Below, piece by piece: positions 44,189 to 53,065 of a DNA stretch of 64,000 bases; position 1 is the stretch's first letter; every line of letters starts with the position of its first letter. Below the pieces are notes generated by a model. The model was not told the origin of the DNA. It worked only from the letters and a program-made list of their open reading frames with translations, and ran no database searches. Origin of the DNA: an uncultured Pelagibacteraceae bacterium (GTDB lineage: Bacteria > Pseudomonadota > Alphaproteobacteria > Pelagibacterales > Pelagibacteraceae); the NCBI GenBank assembly GCA_902596925.1, contig CACJVT010000007.1, positions 23,028-87,027 on the forward strand, in the 5' to 3' direction. The translations under genes were made by a program, and so were the position numbers.

Positions 44189-44772
44189 GTTTAATTTCTG
44201 CACTAGCCAATGTTCACCATCAAGGACAATTTGGAGACATTGAGGACAAAAAAGGGGACGACCTTTTAAAAATCTCAGAGAAAAAAAATTTATTAATTGT
44301 GCAAATTGTACAGTTCAAAAATTCTAAGATACCAATTGAAAGTATAGATATTGACGGTTTAAAACTTAAAGACTCTCTTTTAAATGTTAGTTTTAATGAT
44401 AACACAAGAATTTTATGGAATGGTCCAAAAAATTGGTTATTGGTCTCTTCCAAAAAAGATTTAATCAACGATATTTCTTCAACATGTAAAGAAACAGATT
44501 TTGCGGTTACTGATTTATCTCACTCAAGAGCTGTAATTGATATAGAGGGCAATCATGTAATAGAAGTTTTAAAAAAAGGATCACCATTTAATTTTGATGA
44601 ATTAAAGAAAAATAATTCGATAAATTCTCTTTATAATAATATTGCGTTCACAGTAGACTTACTAAATGATAAACCATTTAAGGTAAGATTATTTGCTCTA
44701 AGAAGTTTTGGAGAGTCGTTATACCATTCTATTACTGATGCAGCATTAGAGTTTGGTTATGAAAATAAATAG
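44185..44772 (+). CDS. soxG: Sarcosine oxidase / N-methylglutamate dehydrogenase gamma subunit
   Basis: A 195-residue SoxG-like subunit. It is a small GcvT-like domain: FNDNTRILWNGPKNWLLVSSK, TDLSHSRAVIDIEGNHVIEVLKKGSPFNF and VRLFALRSFGESLYHSITDAALEFG. SoxG is the gamma chain that completes the complex. The sequence is divergent, but the operon position and DLSHSRAVIDI motif make the assignment secure. Convergent with the transporter gene after 6 bases. Confidence 0.85.
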   Translation: MSLISALANVHHQGQFGDIEDKKGDDLLKISEKKNLLIVQIVQFKNSKIPIESIDIDGLKLKDSLLNVSFNDNTRILWNGPKNWLLVSSKKDLINDISSTCKETDFAVTDLSHSRAVIDIEGNHVIEVLKKGSPFNFDELKKNNSINSLYNNIAFTVDLLNDKPFKVRLFALRSFGESLYHSITDAALEFGYENK

Positions 44773-44778
44773 CTTAGA

Positions 44779-45627
44779 TTAATCTCTAGTAGCTATATAA
44801 ACTCCTATAGATGTTATCAAAAAACCTAAAAGATCAGTTACTGTTAGAGTTTCCTCTAAAAAAAACCAAGCCATTAAAGCAGATGTTGCAGGTATAAGAA
44901 AAAAAATTGAAACTGTTTTGCTCGCAGAATTTTTTTTGATTAAAAACATTAAAATTGTAAAAGCACCAAAAGACACAAGAAGTATTTGATGACCCATTGC
45001 TAGAAAAAATGTTTTCGTGAATGCTATGTAGGGTTTTGCAAAAAATATAACAACAATAATATGAAAAAAACACCCTCCAATAGCTTGATAAAAATTACTT
45101 ACTGACAAAGGTAAATTATTACTTAATTTTTTTTGCCAAATTGTTGATGCTGTTATTGAAATCAGAGCTATTAATGTGGCCACTAGTCCAAGTAACGGTA
45201 TCTTTGATCCTAAATCTAACCCCAAAACCATTGTTGCTCCAAAAAATCCAAGCAATACCCCAAACCATTGTTTTAAAGTTACCTTTTCATTTAAGATTGG
45301 TCCACTAAGGATATTTGTCAAAATTGGTTGAAGAGTTACTATTAATGCTGCAATACTAGTGGGCATGCCAATAGAAATTGAGTAAAAAACCCCTCCCAAA
45401 TACAAACCGTGGAAAAGAACACCACTAAAGACTGACTCAATTAAGTTTTTTCTTTTTATTATAATTGGATATTTAGAATAAATTGAAAATGATAAAAATC
45501 CAACTGCCACAAAAAAAAAACGAAAAGCCAAAGCAGCAAATGGATCGCTATTATCAATGATTGGTTTAGTTGTTATAAATGCAGATGACCAAAGGATAAT
45601 AAAAATAAAAGGAAAAATTTTGATCAT
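44779..45627 (-). CDS. EamA-family (DMT superfamily) transporter
   Basis: A 282-residue protein with about ten hydrophobic helices and an internal repeat of two EamA domains. The N-terminal FIILWSSAFITTKPIID and YSISIGMPTSIAALIVTLQPILTNILSG and the C-terminal VTDLLGFLITSIGVYIATRD are typical of DMT exporters. The transported metabolite cannot be read from sequence. Confidence 0.87.
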   Translation of the reverse strand: MIKIFPFIFIILWSSAFITTKPIIDNSDPFAALAFRFFFVAVGFLSFSIYSKYPIIIKRKNLIESVFSGVLFHGLYLGGVFYSISIGMPTSIAALIVTLQPILTNILSGPILNEKVTLKQWFGVLLGFFGATMVLGLDLGSKIPLLGLVATLIALISITASTIWQKKLSNNLPLSVSNFYQAIGGCFFHIIVVIFFAKPYIAFTKTFFLAMGHQILLVSFGAFTILMFLIKKNSASKTVSIFFLIPATSALMAWFFLEETLTVTDLLGFLITSIGVYIATRD

Positions 45628-45740
45628 GTTAAAAATTGCAGTAAAATGTGATGAATTACCACAATATTCTATTAGTATTAAAGCTTATTTTGGACAATTT
45701 AATAATTGTAGCCTCTAACCAAATCTAATAACTTAAAGCT

Positions 45741-46139
45741 GTGATTACAAGATTTTTAAAACTTAGTTTATTTCTTACTTCATTTTTATTTTTGACGGGT
45801 TTCGTTCCCTTACCAGCTGTATTAGGTCCTGCAATTACCGTAGCCACTTCAGGAAATTTGGCTAAAGCAACTGCTCAATTGGTGTTTGATAATGAATTTA
45901 AAAAAAAAACAGGTAAAAGTTCTCTTAATTACATTACGGAAGAGGTATCTAAAAATAATAAAGAAAACCGCATTAACAAAGATTTTAAAGACTTAATAGA
46001 AAAAAGAGTAAAAATAGTTCACCAAAAACTTGTCCAACAAAATAATGAACCAAAAGTTATAAAAAATTTTAAACTTTTGGTTGAAAAAAGAGTTAAATTA
46101 ACTCATCAAAAGCTAATAGAACAAAAAATTAATCAGTAA
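45741..46139 (+). CDS. Hypothetical exported protein with an internal repeat
   Basis: A 132-residue protein starting at GTG, with a signal peptide (LSLFLTSFLFLTGFVPLPA). The C-terminal half contains two copies of a ~25-residue helical repeat (FKDLIEKRVKIVHQKLVQQN and FKLLVEKRVKLTHQKLIEQK), suggesting a coiled coil. No family recognised. Its last 11 bases overlap the convergent 138-aa gene. Confidence 0.62.
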   Translation: MITRFLKLSLFLTSFLFLTGFVPLPAVLGPAITVATSGNLAKATAQLVFDNEFKKKTGKSSLNYITEEVSKNNKENRINKDFKDLIEKRVKIVHQKLVQQNNEPKVIKNFKLLVEKRVKLTHQKLIEQKINQ

Positions 46140-46545
46140 GATTTAATAAAATCAATTTTTTTTGGTTAGTTTCTTTACACCATAATTCATAACTTTCACA
46201 CATTCTCCATAAGTGATCGAACGCACGTTGAGAAATTTCTAGAGGAAAATGACTTTTAGTGTAATAAAGTTCCGGGTATTGAATTAATTGTTTGATCATC
46301 ATTTCTCTTTGTATTTTCAGTAATCTCATTGTCTCCTCAGGAATTTTTTCATTTTTTTTCTCTAATTCCTCAAACCAATTGTCATGAAATTTACCACTAC
46401 TTACTTCTTTATAAGTTTCAGATCCAATAAAACCATCTATGGCATCTATATTAGAAAAACCATTATTTTTTTTTTTAATTTCTGAAACCTCTAAATATAT
46501 TTTTTCTGCTACATATAAAATATATGGTTTATCTTTAGATTTCAT
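46129..46545 (-). CDS. Conserved hypothetical protein downstream of the racemase
   Basis: A 138-residue, mostly helical soluble protein (KPYILYVAEKIYLEVSEIKKKN, REMMIKQLIQYPELYYTKSHFPLEISQRAFDHLWRMCESYELWCKE). I do not recognise it. Its ATG overlaps the racemase stop by one base (TAATG), so it is the second gene of that unit. Confidence 0.58.
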   Translation of the reverse strand: MKSKDKPYILYVAEKIYLEVSEIKKKNNGFSNIDAIDGFIGSETYKEVSSGKFHDNWFEELEKKNEKIPEETMRLLKIQREMMIKQLIQYPELYYTKSHFPLEISQRAFDHLWRMCESYELWCKETNQKKLILLNLTD

Positions 46546-47291
46546 TATTTACGATATTTTTTCATTGCCGCATTGGCCAATATCAAATTTGGATCTAAAA
46601 AAATTTTTGAAGTTTTTACTTTTTTAAAAGATTTGAATGCAAATATGGCTATCGGTAATTCAGTACATCCTAAAATTATCTTTTTACATTTTTTTTTAAT
46701 CAAATAATTTATAGCTGGTTTAATAATTTTGCTGGCAGCTTTTACATTTCCCATTTTGACAAATTTTATTGCTTTATTTACGGAATTTTTTTGTAAAGAA
46801 ATATTTGGAAAAACAAGATTATAATTTTTATCAAAAAACTTACTGTAAACACCAGTGTTTAAAGTACCCTCAGTTGCTAATAGTCCAATTGATGAATTTT
46901 TCTTACATGTATTTTTTGTGTGAATAAATACCTCTTTGGGCATGTTTATAATTGGTAATTTTATTCTTTTTCTTAAATCATCATACCAATAGTGTGCTGT
47001 ATTACACGGAATTACAATAAACTTACATTTACTTTTTTTAAGTATATTACATCCATGTAATAGACTTTTTAATACTAATGAGTATTTTTTTTCAATTTTT
47101 TTATTTTTTTTCCGATTTGATAAATTCTTAGTTTGAACACCTATTGACTCTGGTCTTCCAGGAATATTTGATTTGTTGAAAAGGAGAAATAATGGATATT
47201 CTTGATCAATCTTTCCTCTATAAAGAATCGCAAGTTTATTACAAAAGTCTAGGCCAGCTTGTGTGCCCATGCCACCTAAAATTCCAATCAT
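46545..47291 (-). CDS. Aspartate/glutamate racemase family protein
   Basis: A 248-residue Asp/Glu racemase superfamily enzyme. The two catalytic cysteines are in IPCNTAHYWYDDL (about residue 97) and LGCTELPIA (about residue 204), and the start IGILGGMGTQAGLDFCNKL is the family signature. It should use a cofactor-free, two-base mechanism on aspartate, glutamate or a related substrate. It lies upstream of the 138-aa gene and downstream of cspA on the same strand. Confidence 0.82.
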   Translation of the reverse strand: MIGILGGMGTQAGLDFCNKLAILYRGKIDQEYPLFLLFNKSNIPGRPESIGVQTKNLSNRKKNKKIEKKYSLVLKSLLHGCNILKKSKCKFIVIPCNTAHYWYDDLRKRIKLPIINMPKEVFIHTKNTCKKNSSIGLLATEGTLNTGVYSKFFDKNYNLVFPNISLQKNSVNKAIKFVKMGNVKAASKIIKPAINYLIKKKCKKIILGCTELPIAIFAFKSFKKVKTSKIFLDPNLILANAAMKKYRK

Positions 47292-47322
47292 TCTATTTTT
47301 ATTTTATTGATTTTAAATTTTC

Positions 47323-47376
47323 TTATTGGCTACAAATATACAAATATTGTCAAATTGTAAATCTTATAGCCAATAA
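47323..47376 (-). other. Long-loop inverted repeat between cspA and the racemase gene
   Basis: TTATTGGCTA and TAGCCAATAA are a perfect 10-base inverted repeat separated by 34 bases, within the 100-base gap after the cspA stop. It could be a 3' processing/terminator structure of the cspA mRNA or a protein-binding site. There is no T-run directly after it. Confidence 0.4.
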
Positions 47377-47391
47377 TCTATGTAATGAAAA

Positions 47392-47598
47392 TTATGCAGT
47401 TTTTAAGTTAACTGCTGAAGGACCTTTTGGACCATCTTCAACATCGAAAGTCAAAGCTTGACCCTCATCTAAACCGTTCATACCAGCATCTCTTACAGCT
47501 GAAACATGTACAAACACATCTTTTTCTTTATCATCTCTTTCAATAAAACCAAAACCTTTGGTTGGATTGAACCACTTTACTTTTCCTTGTAGACTCAT
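47392..47598 (-). CDS. cspA: Cold-shock-domain protein
   Basis: A 68-residue cold-shock protein. RNP1 is KGFGFIER and RNP2 DVFVHVSAV, preceded by the standard GKVKWFNPT. It is a single OB-fold that binds single-stranded RNA and DNA, acting as an RNA chaperone. It has a ~60-base leader containing a hairpin and a predicted promoter (separate entries). Confidence 0.96.
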   Translation of the reverse strand: MSLQGKVKWFNPTKGFGFIERDDKEKDVFVHVSAVRDAGMNGLDEGQALTFDVEDGPKGPSAVNLKTA

Positions 47599-47630
47599 AT
47601 TTTTCTTCTTACTTTTTTGTTTGTTAATTT

Positions 47631-47650
47631 ATTACTTATATTTAAGTAAT
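47631..47650 (-). promoter_or_regulatory. Hairpin in the cspA leader
   Basis: ATTACTTA, loop TATT, TAAGTAAT: a perfect 8-base-pair stem about 32 bases upstream of the cspA ATG, within the likely 5' UTR. A temperature-sensitive structure is possible by analogy with other csp mRNAs. Confidence 0.45.
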
Positions 47651-47660
47651 GATGTCTTTC

Positions 47661-47688
47661 TTTATAATTTAATCAGTTTTGTCAACAA
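47661..47688 (-). promoter_or_regulatory. Predicted promoter of cspA
   Basis: On the minus strand TTGTTG and TATAAA are separated by 16 bases, about 60 bases upstream of the cspA ATG. This leaves a leader long enough to contain the hairpin. Confidence 0.45.
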
Positions 47689-47715
47689 AATAGATCAATA
47701 CCTAAAATTTAATTT

Positions 47716-48183
47716 TTAAGTGTTGTTTATTAACTTTGACAAATAAATAGAATTTTTATCCTCTTTATAGTGAGCAAACGGTTTACAAGGCTTAAATCCA
47801 CATAAATCAAATAATTTTCTTGCTGGTTTAAAGAATATTCCTGCTCCGGTTTCTATGCTAATTCGTTTAATATTTAATTTTTTAGCTTCATCAAACAAAT
47901 GATCTATAAGTTTTATTCCATTCCCTTTATTCCTAAAATCATCATGTAATCTTATTGATTTAAATTCACCATGATCTTTTTCTAAAATTTTAAGAGCACC
48001 ACATCCTATTAATTTATCATCATCCCACAAACTCCAAAACTTAATAGATGGCACTTTTAAACCTTCGATATCCAAAACATGAGCACTTCCCTCTGGAGAA
48101 GCCGCCCTTAGTTCTATAAAATGTTTTTTTAAAAGTTCATTAACATCTGAATTTTCGAAGTTTCCCTCAATAGTTTTAAACAT
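47716..48183 (-). CDS. GNAT family N-acetyltransferase
   Basis: A 155-residue GNAT acetyltransferase. The acetyl-CoA binding motif is FRNKGNGIKLIDHLFDEAKKLNIKRISIETG, followed by FDLCGFKPCKPFAHYKED. The target is unknown; it resembles the small YafP/PhnO-like relatives. It overlaps the PurK stop by one base (TAATG), so it is probably co-transcribed with purEK. Confidence 0.85.
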   Translation of the reverse strand: MFKTIEGNFENSDVNELLKKHFIELRAASPEGSAHVLDIEGLKVPSIKFWSLWDDDKLIGCGALKILEKDHGEFKSIRLHDDFRNKGNGIKLIDHLFDEAKKLNIKRISIETGAGIFFKPARKLFDLCGFKPCKPFAHYKEDKNSIYLSKLINNT

Positions 48184-49229
48184 TATAAAATTTTTGTTAA
48201 ATGACCCATTTTTCTTTTATCTTTTATTTCTTTTTTTTGATAATCGAAAAAAAATTCATCATCTTTTAAATTTATATTTTGTCTATATGGAGTAATTTGA
48301 TTACCTATAAGATTTATCATTTCTGCATTATGTAATTTCTTTAAGGGAATTTGCTCTAAAGAACAAACTGCTCTTATATGATTTTCAAACTGACTAATAT
48401 TGAAAGCATTAATAGTTAAATGGCCAGAATTGTGAACTCTGGGTGCAATTTCATTCACATATAAATTATCATTTCTATCAATAAAAAATTCTACACAAAG
48501 TGTACCAATATATTTTAATTCCTCAGAAATTTGCTTACTCCACTCTCTAGATTGATCAACAAGTTTATTGCTAATATCAGCAGGGATTTTAGATTTTTTT
48601 AAAATTTGGTTTTCATGAATATTTTCGATTGCCTCATAAATTTCGTATCTGTTATTACCAAATCTTGTAATTATAACCGATATTTCTTTTTTTAATTTAA
48701 CTAGTTTTTCAAGAATATATTCTTTTGAAAAATCTATATTTAATCCATTTAACTCATTTGGTGATTTAATAGGATATTGACCTTTTCCATCGTAACCCAT
48801 AGTTGCTGTTTTTAAAATTCCTGGCAAAAAATCACCAAGTGTCTCTAAATCTGATTTTTTCTCTATACTTACATATCTTGTAGTTCTGATATTTAATTTA
48901 TTCACAAAATCTTTTTCAGCTAAACGATGTTGTATTAATCTATTTATCGATGGCTTTGGATTTACTGTTTTGAATTTATTTATTTCATTTAAAGTTTCAT
49001 AAGGAATATTTTCAAATTCATAAGTAACTATACTTACCTTTTTTACAAAATCATTAATTTTATTTTTATCTTTGTAATCCCCAAACATGAATTCATCACA
49101 GAAATTTTGTGCAGGTGCATCTTGATCATCTGAGTAAATTAAAGTTTTGATATTTAATTTTTTTGCTGCAACTGACAACATACTACCTAATTGACCACCA
49201 CCAAGAATTCCTAATCTAATTTCAGACAT
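48183..49229 (-). CDS. purK: 5-(carboxyamino)imidazole ribonucleotide synthase
   Basis: A 348-residue ATP-grasp enzyme. Start MSEIRLGILGGGQLGSML, then QHRLAEKDFVNKLNI, GILKTATMGYDGKGQYPIKS, ELKYIGTLCVEFFIDRNDNLYVNEIAPRVHNSGHLTINAFNISQFENHIRAVC are PurK hallmarks. It makes N5-carboxy-AIR from AIR, bicarbonate and ATP in purine synthesis. Start is ATG 49229; the ORF-track start at 49358 lies inside purE. The ATG is 4 bases after the purE stop. Confidence 0.95.
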   Translation of the reverse strand: MSEIRLGILGGGQLGSMLSVAAKKLNIKTLIYSDDQDAPAQNFCDEFMFGDYKDKNKINDFVKKVSIVTYEFENIPYETLNEINKFKTVNPKPSINRLIQHRLAEKDFVNKLNIRTTRYVSIEKKSDLETLGDFLPGILKTATMGYDGKGQYPIKSPNELNGLNIDFSKEYILEKLVKLKKEISVIITRFGNNRYEIYEAIENIHENQILKKSKIPADISNKLVDQSREWSKQISEELKYIGTLCVEFFIDRNDNLYVNEIAPRVHNSGHLTINAFNISQFENHIRAVCSLEQIPLKKLHNAEMINLIGNQITPYRQNINLKDDEFFFDYQKKEIKDKRKMGHLTKIL

Positions 49230-49233
49230 TGAA

Positions 49234-49722
49234 TTATTTTGGATTTTTTTTAACTGATTTTGTTTGAGAAAATCTCCAACTTCTAAGTTTAGATTTAACG
49301 CTAGGATTACTATTAGAAATAATTGAAGCAGCAAGTATAGCCGCATTAATTGCTCCATCTTCTCCTATCGCCAAAGTCCCTACAGGAATTCCTTTTGGCA
49401 TCTGAGCAATAGATAACAAGCTGTCTAAGCCTTTGAGTTTTTTACTCTCAATTGGAACACCTAATACAGGTATTTGAGTAAGTGCTGCGATCATTCCAGG
49501 TAAATGCGCCGAGCCTCCAGCACCTGCAATAATTACCCCAATATTATTTTTTTCTGCATTAGATGCGTACTTATACATTCTCATTGGAGTTCTGTGTGCA
49601 GAAATAATCTTTGTTTCCATAGGAACTTTAAGTTTTTTTAAAATTTGTTTTGCTAATTTCATTGTTTTAAAGTCAGATTGACTGCCCATCACTATTGAAA
49701 CTTTAAGTTTTTTTTTATTCAT
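49234..49722 (-). CDS. purE: 5-(carboxyamino)imidazole ribonucleotide mutase
   Basis: A 162-residue PurE. The motifs VSIVMGSQSDFKTMKLA, ISAHRTPMRMYKYA, VIIAGAGGSAHLPGMIAALTQIPVLGVPI are all conserved. It converts N5-carboxy-AIR to CAIR, taking the product of PurK directly. It is the first gene of the purE-purK-GNAT unit. Confidence 0.96.
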   Translation of the reverse strand: MNKKKLKVSIVMGSQSDFKTMKLAKQILKKLKVPMETKIISAHRTPMRMYKYASNAEKNNIGVIIAGAGGSAHLPGMIAALTQIPVLGVPIESKKLKGLDSLLSIAQMPKGIPVGTLAIGEDGAINAAILAASIISNSNPSVKSKLRSWRFSQTKSVKKNPK

Positions 49723-49733
49723 GAATATATTTA

Positions 49734-49787
49734 TTGAAACTTTATTTCAAAAAATTGTTGAAATTTCAATAAATTAATAGAATTTCA
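49734..49787. repeat. Cluster of TTGAAA/TTTCAA repeats upstream of purE and the M19-like gene
   Basis: The divergent gap holds TTGAAA at 49734, TTTCAA at 49745, a perfect 12-base palindrome TTGAAATTTCAA at 49758-49769 and another TTTCAA near 49782. The spacing is irregular. It may be an operator shared by the two divergent units, or AT-rich background. Confidence 0.35.
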
Positions 49788-49822
49788 AATACATATTGAT
49801 ATGGTTTAATAAAATTAAACTC

Positions 49823-50788
49823 ATGAAATATAAAATTGATAATTTACAGTATTGTAATTGGACAAGAGAAGTTTTTGAAATTAATAGACAAGCTGAGCTA
49901 GATGCTGTTCATGTAACAATTGTCTATCATGAGGATTATAATGAACTTTTAAATGAAATTAAAAAGTGGCAAAAACTTTTTGAGAGAAATTCAGATTTAA
50001 TTTTTCAAGGCACAAATTTCAAAGATATTGAAAAAGCTAAATTAGAAAAAAAAACTGCAATTTTTTTTGGGTTCCAAAACTGCTCACCAATTGAGGATGA
50101 CATATCTTTAGTAGAAAAAGTACATAAACTTGGATGTCGTTTTATGCAATTAACTTATAATAACCAATCTCTTCTAGCAACTGGCTGTTATGAAAAAATT
50201 GATAGTGGAGTAACTAATTTTGGACGTGAAGTCATTAAAGAAATGAACAGAGTTGGAATAGTTATAGATATGTCCCATTCTGCTGAAAAAAGCACATTAG
50301 ACGCAATTGAAATAAGTGAGAAACCAATTGCAATCACACATGCTAACCCAAGCTTTTGGCATGCTGCTAAAAGAAATAAATCTAACGAGCTATTAAAAGT
50401 TTTAAGTGATAGTGGAGGAATTTTGGGTTTTTCTTTATATCCTCATCATTTAAAGAATAATACTAATTGTACTTTAGATAGCTTTTGTGAAATGATTGCG
50501 AGAACGTCAGATATAATGAATATCAAAAATATTGGTATTGGATCTGACTTATGTTTGAATCAGCCTGATGAAATTGTAGAATGGATGAGGAACGGTACCT
50601 GGTCTAAAAATAAAAATTATGGGGAAGGCTCTAAGAATAAACCTGGTTTCCCTAAACAACCAGGTTGGTTTGAGGATGCTAGAGGTTTTTTTAATATAGA
50701 GAAGGGATTAAGAAAAGTTGGATTTTCTGAGGAAGAAACTAATGGGATATTAGGTAACAATTGGTATAATTTTTATAGAAATATTTAG
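49823..50788 (+). CDS. M19 (membrane dipeptidase) family protein with altered metal ligands
   Basis: A 321-residue renal-dipeptidase-fold protein. The family's C-terminal ligands are present: IVIDMSHSAEKST (His), KPIAITHANPSFW (His) and IGIGSDLC (Asp). However the N-terminal HxD is replaced (KIDNLQYCNW) and the usual bridging glutamate region reads FFGFQNCSP, with Q in its place. It may be a mono-metal or non-peptidase variant. Start is ATG 49823, not the ORF-track TTG 49796. It heads an operon with three uncharacterised genes. Confidence 0.78.
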   Translation: MKYKIDNLQYCNWTREVFEINRQAELDAVHVTIVYHEDYNELLNEIKKWQKLFERNSDLIFQGTNFKDIEKAKLEKKTAIFFGFQNCSPIEDDISLVEKVHKLGCRFMQLTYNNQSLLATGCYEKIDSGVTNFGREVIKEMNRVGIVIDMSHSAEKSTLDAIEISEKPIAITHANPSFWHAAKRNKSNELLKVLSDSGGILGFSLYPHHLKNNTNCTLDSFCEMIARTSDIMNIKNIGIGSDLCLNQPDEIVEWMRNGTWSKNKNYGEGSKNKPGFPKQPGWFEDARGFFNIEKGLRKVGFSEEETNGILGNNWYNFYRNI

Positions 50789-50791
50789 AGT

Positions 50792-52444
50792 ATGAAAGTC
50801 GAATTAAGAGATCCAAATATAATAATGAAATTGTCTAGACTAGGGTCTTTTCATCAATCTAAATTATCATTTCTAAGAAGTTTTTTAGATGAATTTAAAG
50901 ATTGGGAATACAACAGAGATTTATTCAACTTAGATCCTGGTGGATATGGCGTAGCGATATATTCTTTCAAAAAAGATAAAAGAGTTTACTCATTAGTTTG
51001 TTTTGCTAACAAGATAGATGATAATGATAGATCAGATAGAGTTATTGCAACAAAATGGGACGCTGCTTTTACTTTGCATGATGGGGTTCCCTCAAAAAAA
51101 GATATTGAAAGATTGAAGAATGAAGTCCCAAGACAAGAGGTTGGTAGACTTTCATATAAAGAATTAACTTTATCTAGAGCAAATAAATCGGTTAGAGTTT
51201 TTAATCATGTAGTTGAAAAATTAAGTGAAGGTAATCAGCCAGATTTAGATTTATTAGAAAAAGTTGGATACTTATATAGAACTACCGCTGTTTATGGTTC
51301 TGGAAAGTTTGGTTTAGCAGATCGATTTAGAATTAAAAATAGGGCGGAAATTAATGGACCTTTTAGATTAGAGATGATGTTAGTCTATTTAGTAAGGCAA
51401 TTCACTTTTGACCAAGTTAATCATGTAGCAAAACATAAAAATCCGGAGAAAGCAGTTAATTTAGAGAAAAAAATTTGTAGAAACCTTGGCATTGGAAATT
51501 CAACTGGACTAGGAATGGCACCTTTTATTGTAAATCATCCTACCCTGTTAAATAATTGGATTTTATCAAGAGAAATCGCTTTAAAAGAAATTAGAGAAAT
51601 TAAAAATGTGAATTCAAAAGATGCAGATTTATTCAAAAAATGTGTCAAAGATTCCTTAAAAAATATTACCAGTTGGAATTCTGAAAGTGAATTTCAAATA
51701 AAAAAAATAAATTCACTACTTCTTAATGTAAAAAAATTTTTAGAATTTATCGAAGATCAATTAGATTTTTCAACTTCATATCCTTTCAATCAAATATATT
51801 TATGGTTAGAGAAAGAAACTTGTGAAGAAACTATTGAGTATATCGTGTCTATGATGATGGAACCTTTTGATAAAATTGTTCAGCCATTAATAAAAAAGAT
51901 GAGCTCAGATGAGGAAAAGTATTTTAGAATTCCCACAGAACGAACAGTTTTAGATCTTAAAAATATTTTAAAGCAAAGATATCCAGATATTCTAAAAATG
52001 AATTTCAAAGATAAATCAAATTTAAGAAATTTTTGGTTTATTTCTAAAAATAAGGAAGAGCCCAGGTATGCAGATCGTTTTGAGGAAGGAGGTGCAGAAT
52101 TAGAACAACCTCTTGCAATCGCTAGAGACATTAAAAAACTAAATGATCAGTTAATTTCATGTAAAGATGATTTAACTATTGATAGACTTTTAATGAACAA
52201 TGCAGATTTAAGACATGTTGTAAGACGCGCATTTATCGTTGAAAAATTTCCATATGCTGAAATTCAAGATAATACAATTAATGAAAACGTTGTCCCAATC
52301 GATATGCTACGATTAAAATTATCTTTTTTTGGTGCACTAAAATTTGATCCTAAGTCAGATAAGTGGTTAAGAATTTGTATGTTTCAAGGAGCACCACTTC
52401 CGCATGAATTAAAAGACTATAATCAGCATTGGGTCTATCGTTGA
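50792..52444 (+). CDS. Conserved hypothetical protein, 550 aa
   Basis: A 550-residue soluble protein of unknown function. It has long helical regions, charged throughout, with conserved-looking blocks such as PGGYGVAIYSF, NRAEINGPFRLEMMLVYLVRQFTFDQVNHVA, GIGNSTGLGMAPFIVNHPTLLNNWILSREIAL and FPYAEIQDNTINENVVPIDMLRLKLSFFGALKFDP. No catalytic motif or signal peptide is recognised. It starts 3 bases after the M19-like gene and is followed 9 bases later by the DUF3726 gene, so the four form one operon. Confidence 0.72.
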   Translation: MKVELRDPNIIMKLSRLGSFHQSKLSFLRSFLDEFKDWEYNRDLFNLDPGGYGVAIYSFKKDKRVYSLVCFANKIDDNDRSDRVIATKWDAAFTLHDGVPSKKDIERLKNEVPRQEVGRLSYKELTLSRANKSVRVFNHVVEKLSEGNQPDLDLLEKVGYLYRTTAVYGSGKFGLADRFRIKNRAEINGPFRLEMMLVYLVRQFTFDQVNHVAKHKNPEKAVNLEKKICRNLGIGNSTGLGMAPFIVNHPTLLNNWILSREIALKEIREIKNVNSKDADLFKKCVKDSLKNITSWNSESEFQIKKINSLLLNVKKFLEFIEDQLDFSTSYPFNQIYLWLEKETCEETIEYIVSMMMEPFDKIVQPLIKKMSSDEEKYFRIPTERTVLDLKNILKQRYPDILKMNFKDKSNLRNFWFISKNKEEPRYADRFEEGGAELEQPLAIARDIKKLNDQLISCKDDLTIDRLLMNNADLRHVVRRAFIVEKFPYAEIQDNTINENVVPIDMLRLKLSFFGALKFDPKSDKWLRICMFQGAPLPHELKDYNQHWVYR

Positions 52445-52453
52445 TTAAATTTT

Positions 52454-53065
52454 ATGAGATCTTTGAGTGAAATTGAAACAATCTCTAAACGCGCGAGTAG
52501 AGCATTGGGTTACTCTTGGGGAATAAGCGAAGAAGTTGGAAAAAGTGTAAGATTACTAGAAATGTTTAACTTTGAGGGAATTAAAAATTTAAATGAATAT
52601 TTAAATGAAAAAAAAGACAAAAAGTTTGAGAATCTTAATCTAATTAATGAAAATAATGAATGTTCTGAATTTTCTTACTGCCCAATTATTTTAGGTGTAA
52701 GTTTTTTAGATCAAATTGAAAAAATTGAAAAAATAAAAACTATTAATTTTTCCAAAATTGCATTCCCATTACTATTTTTACCCTTTCTTAGTAGAAGCTC
52801 AGAGGTTATTGGTAAAAAAATTTTTTTTAAGTTTGAAAAAAATGAATTTCTATTAAATATTAATGTTAATATTTCCACAAACTTATTAAATAAAAATTGT
52901 CCAAATATTGCAAACAACGCAGAGGTAAAAATTTTAGAAAATAATGACAACTTTAATGAGCAAGATTGGAAAAGTTTATATCAATTATCAGAAAAAACTT
53001 TTGTTGAAGAAACAGAAAGTTTAAAAAAAGGGGCAGCAGGGGCGGGTTTAACTGATAATGATTGA
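52454..53065 (+). CDS. DUF3726 family protein
   Basis: A 203-residue protein. The N-terminal SLSEIETISKRASRALGYSWGISEEVGKSVRLLEMFNFEGI is the DUF3726 signature. The C-terminal end KKGAAGAGLTDND is glycine-rich. The family has no known function. Its end overlaps the start of a 56-aa zinc-ribbon gene by 8 bases, indicating coupling. Confidence 0.8.
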   Translation: MRSLSEIETISKRASRALGYSWGISEEVGKSVRLLEMFNFEGIKNLNEYLNEKKDKKFENLNLINENNECSEFSYCPIILGVSFLDQIEKIEKIKTINFSKIAFPLLFLPFLSRSSEVIGKKIFFKFEKNEFLLNINVNISTNLLNKNCPNIANNAEVKILENNDNFNEQDWKSLYQLSEKTFVEETESLKKGAAGAGLTDND

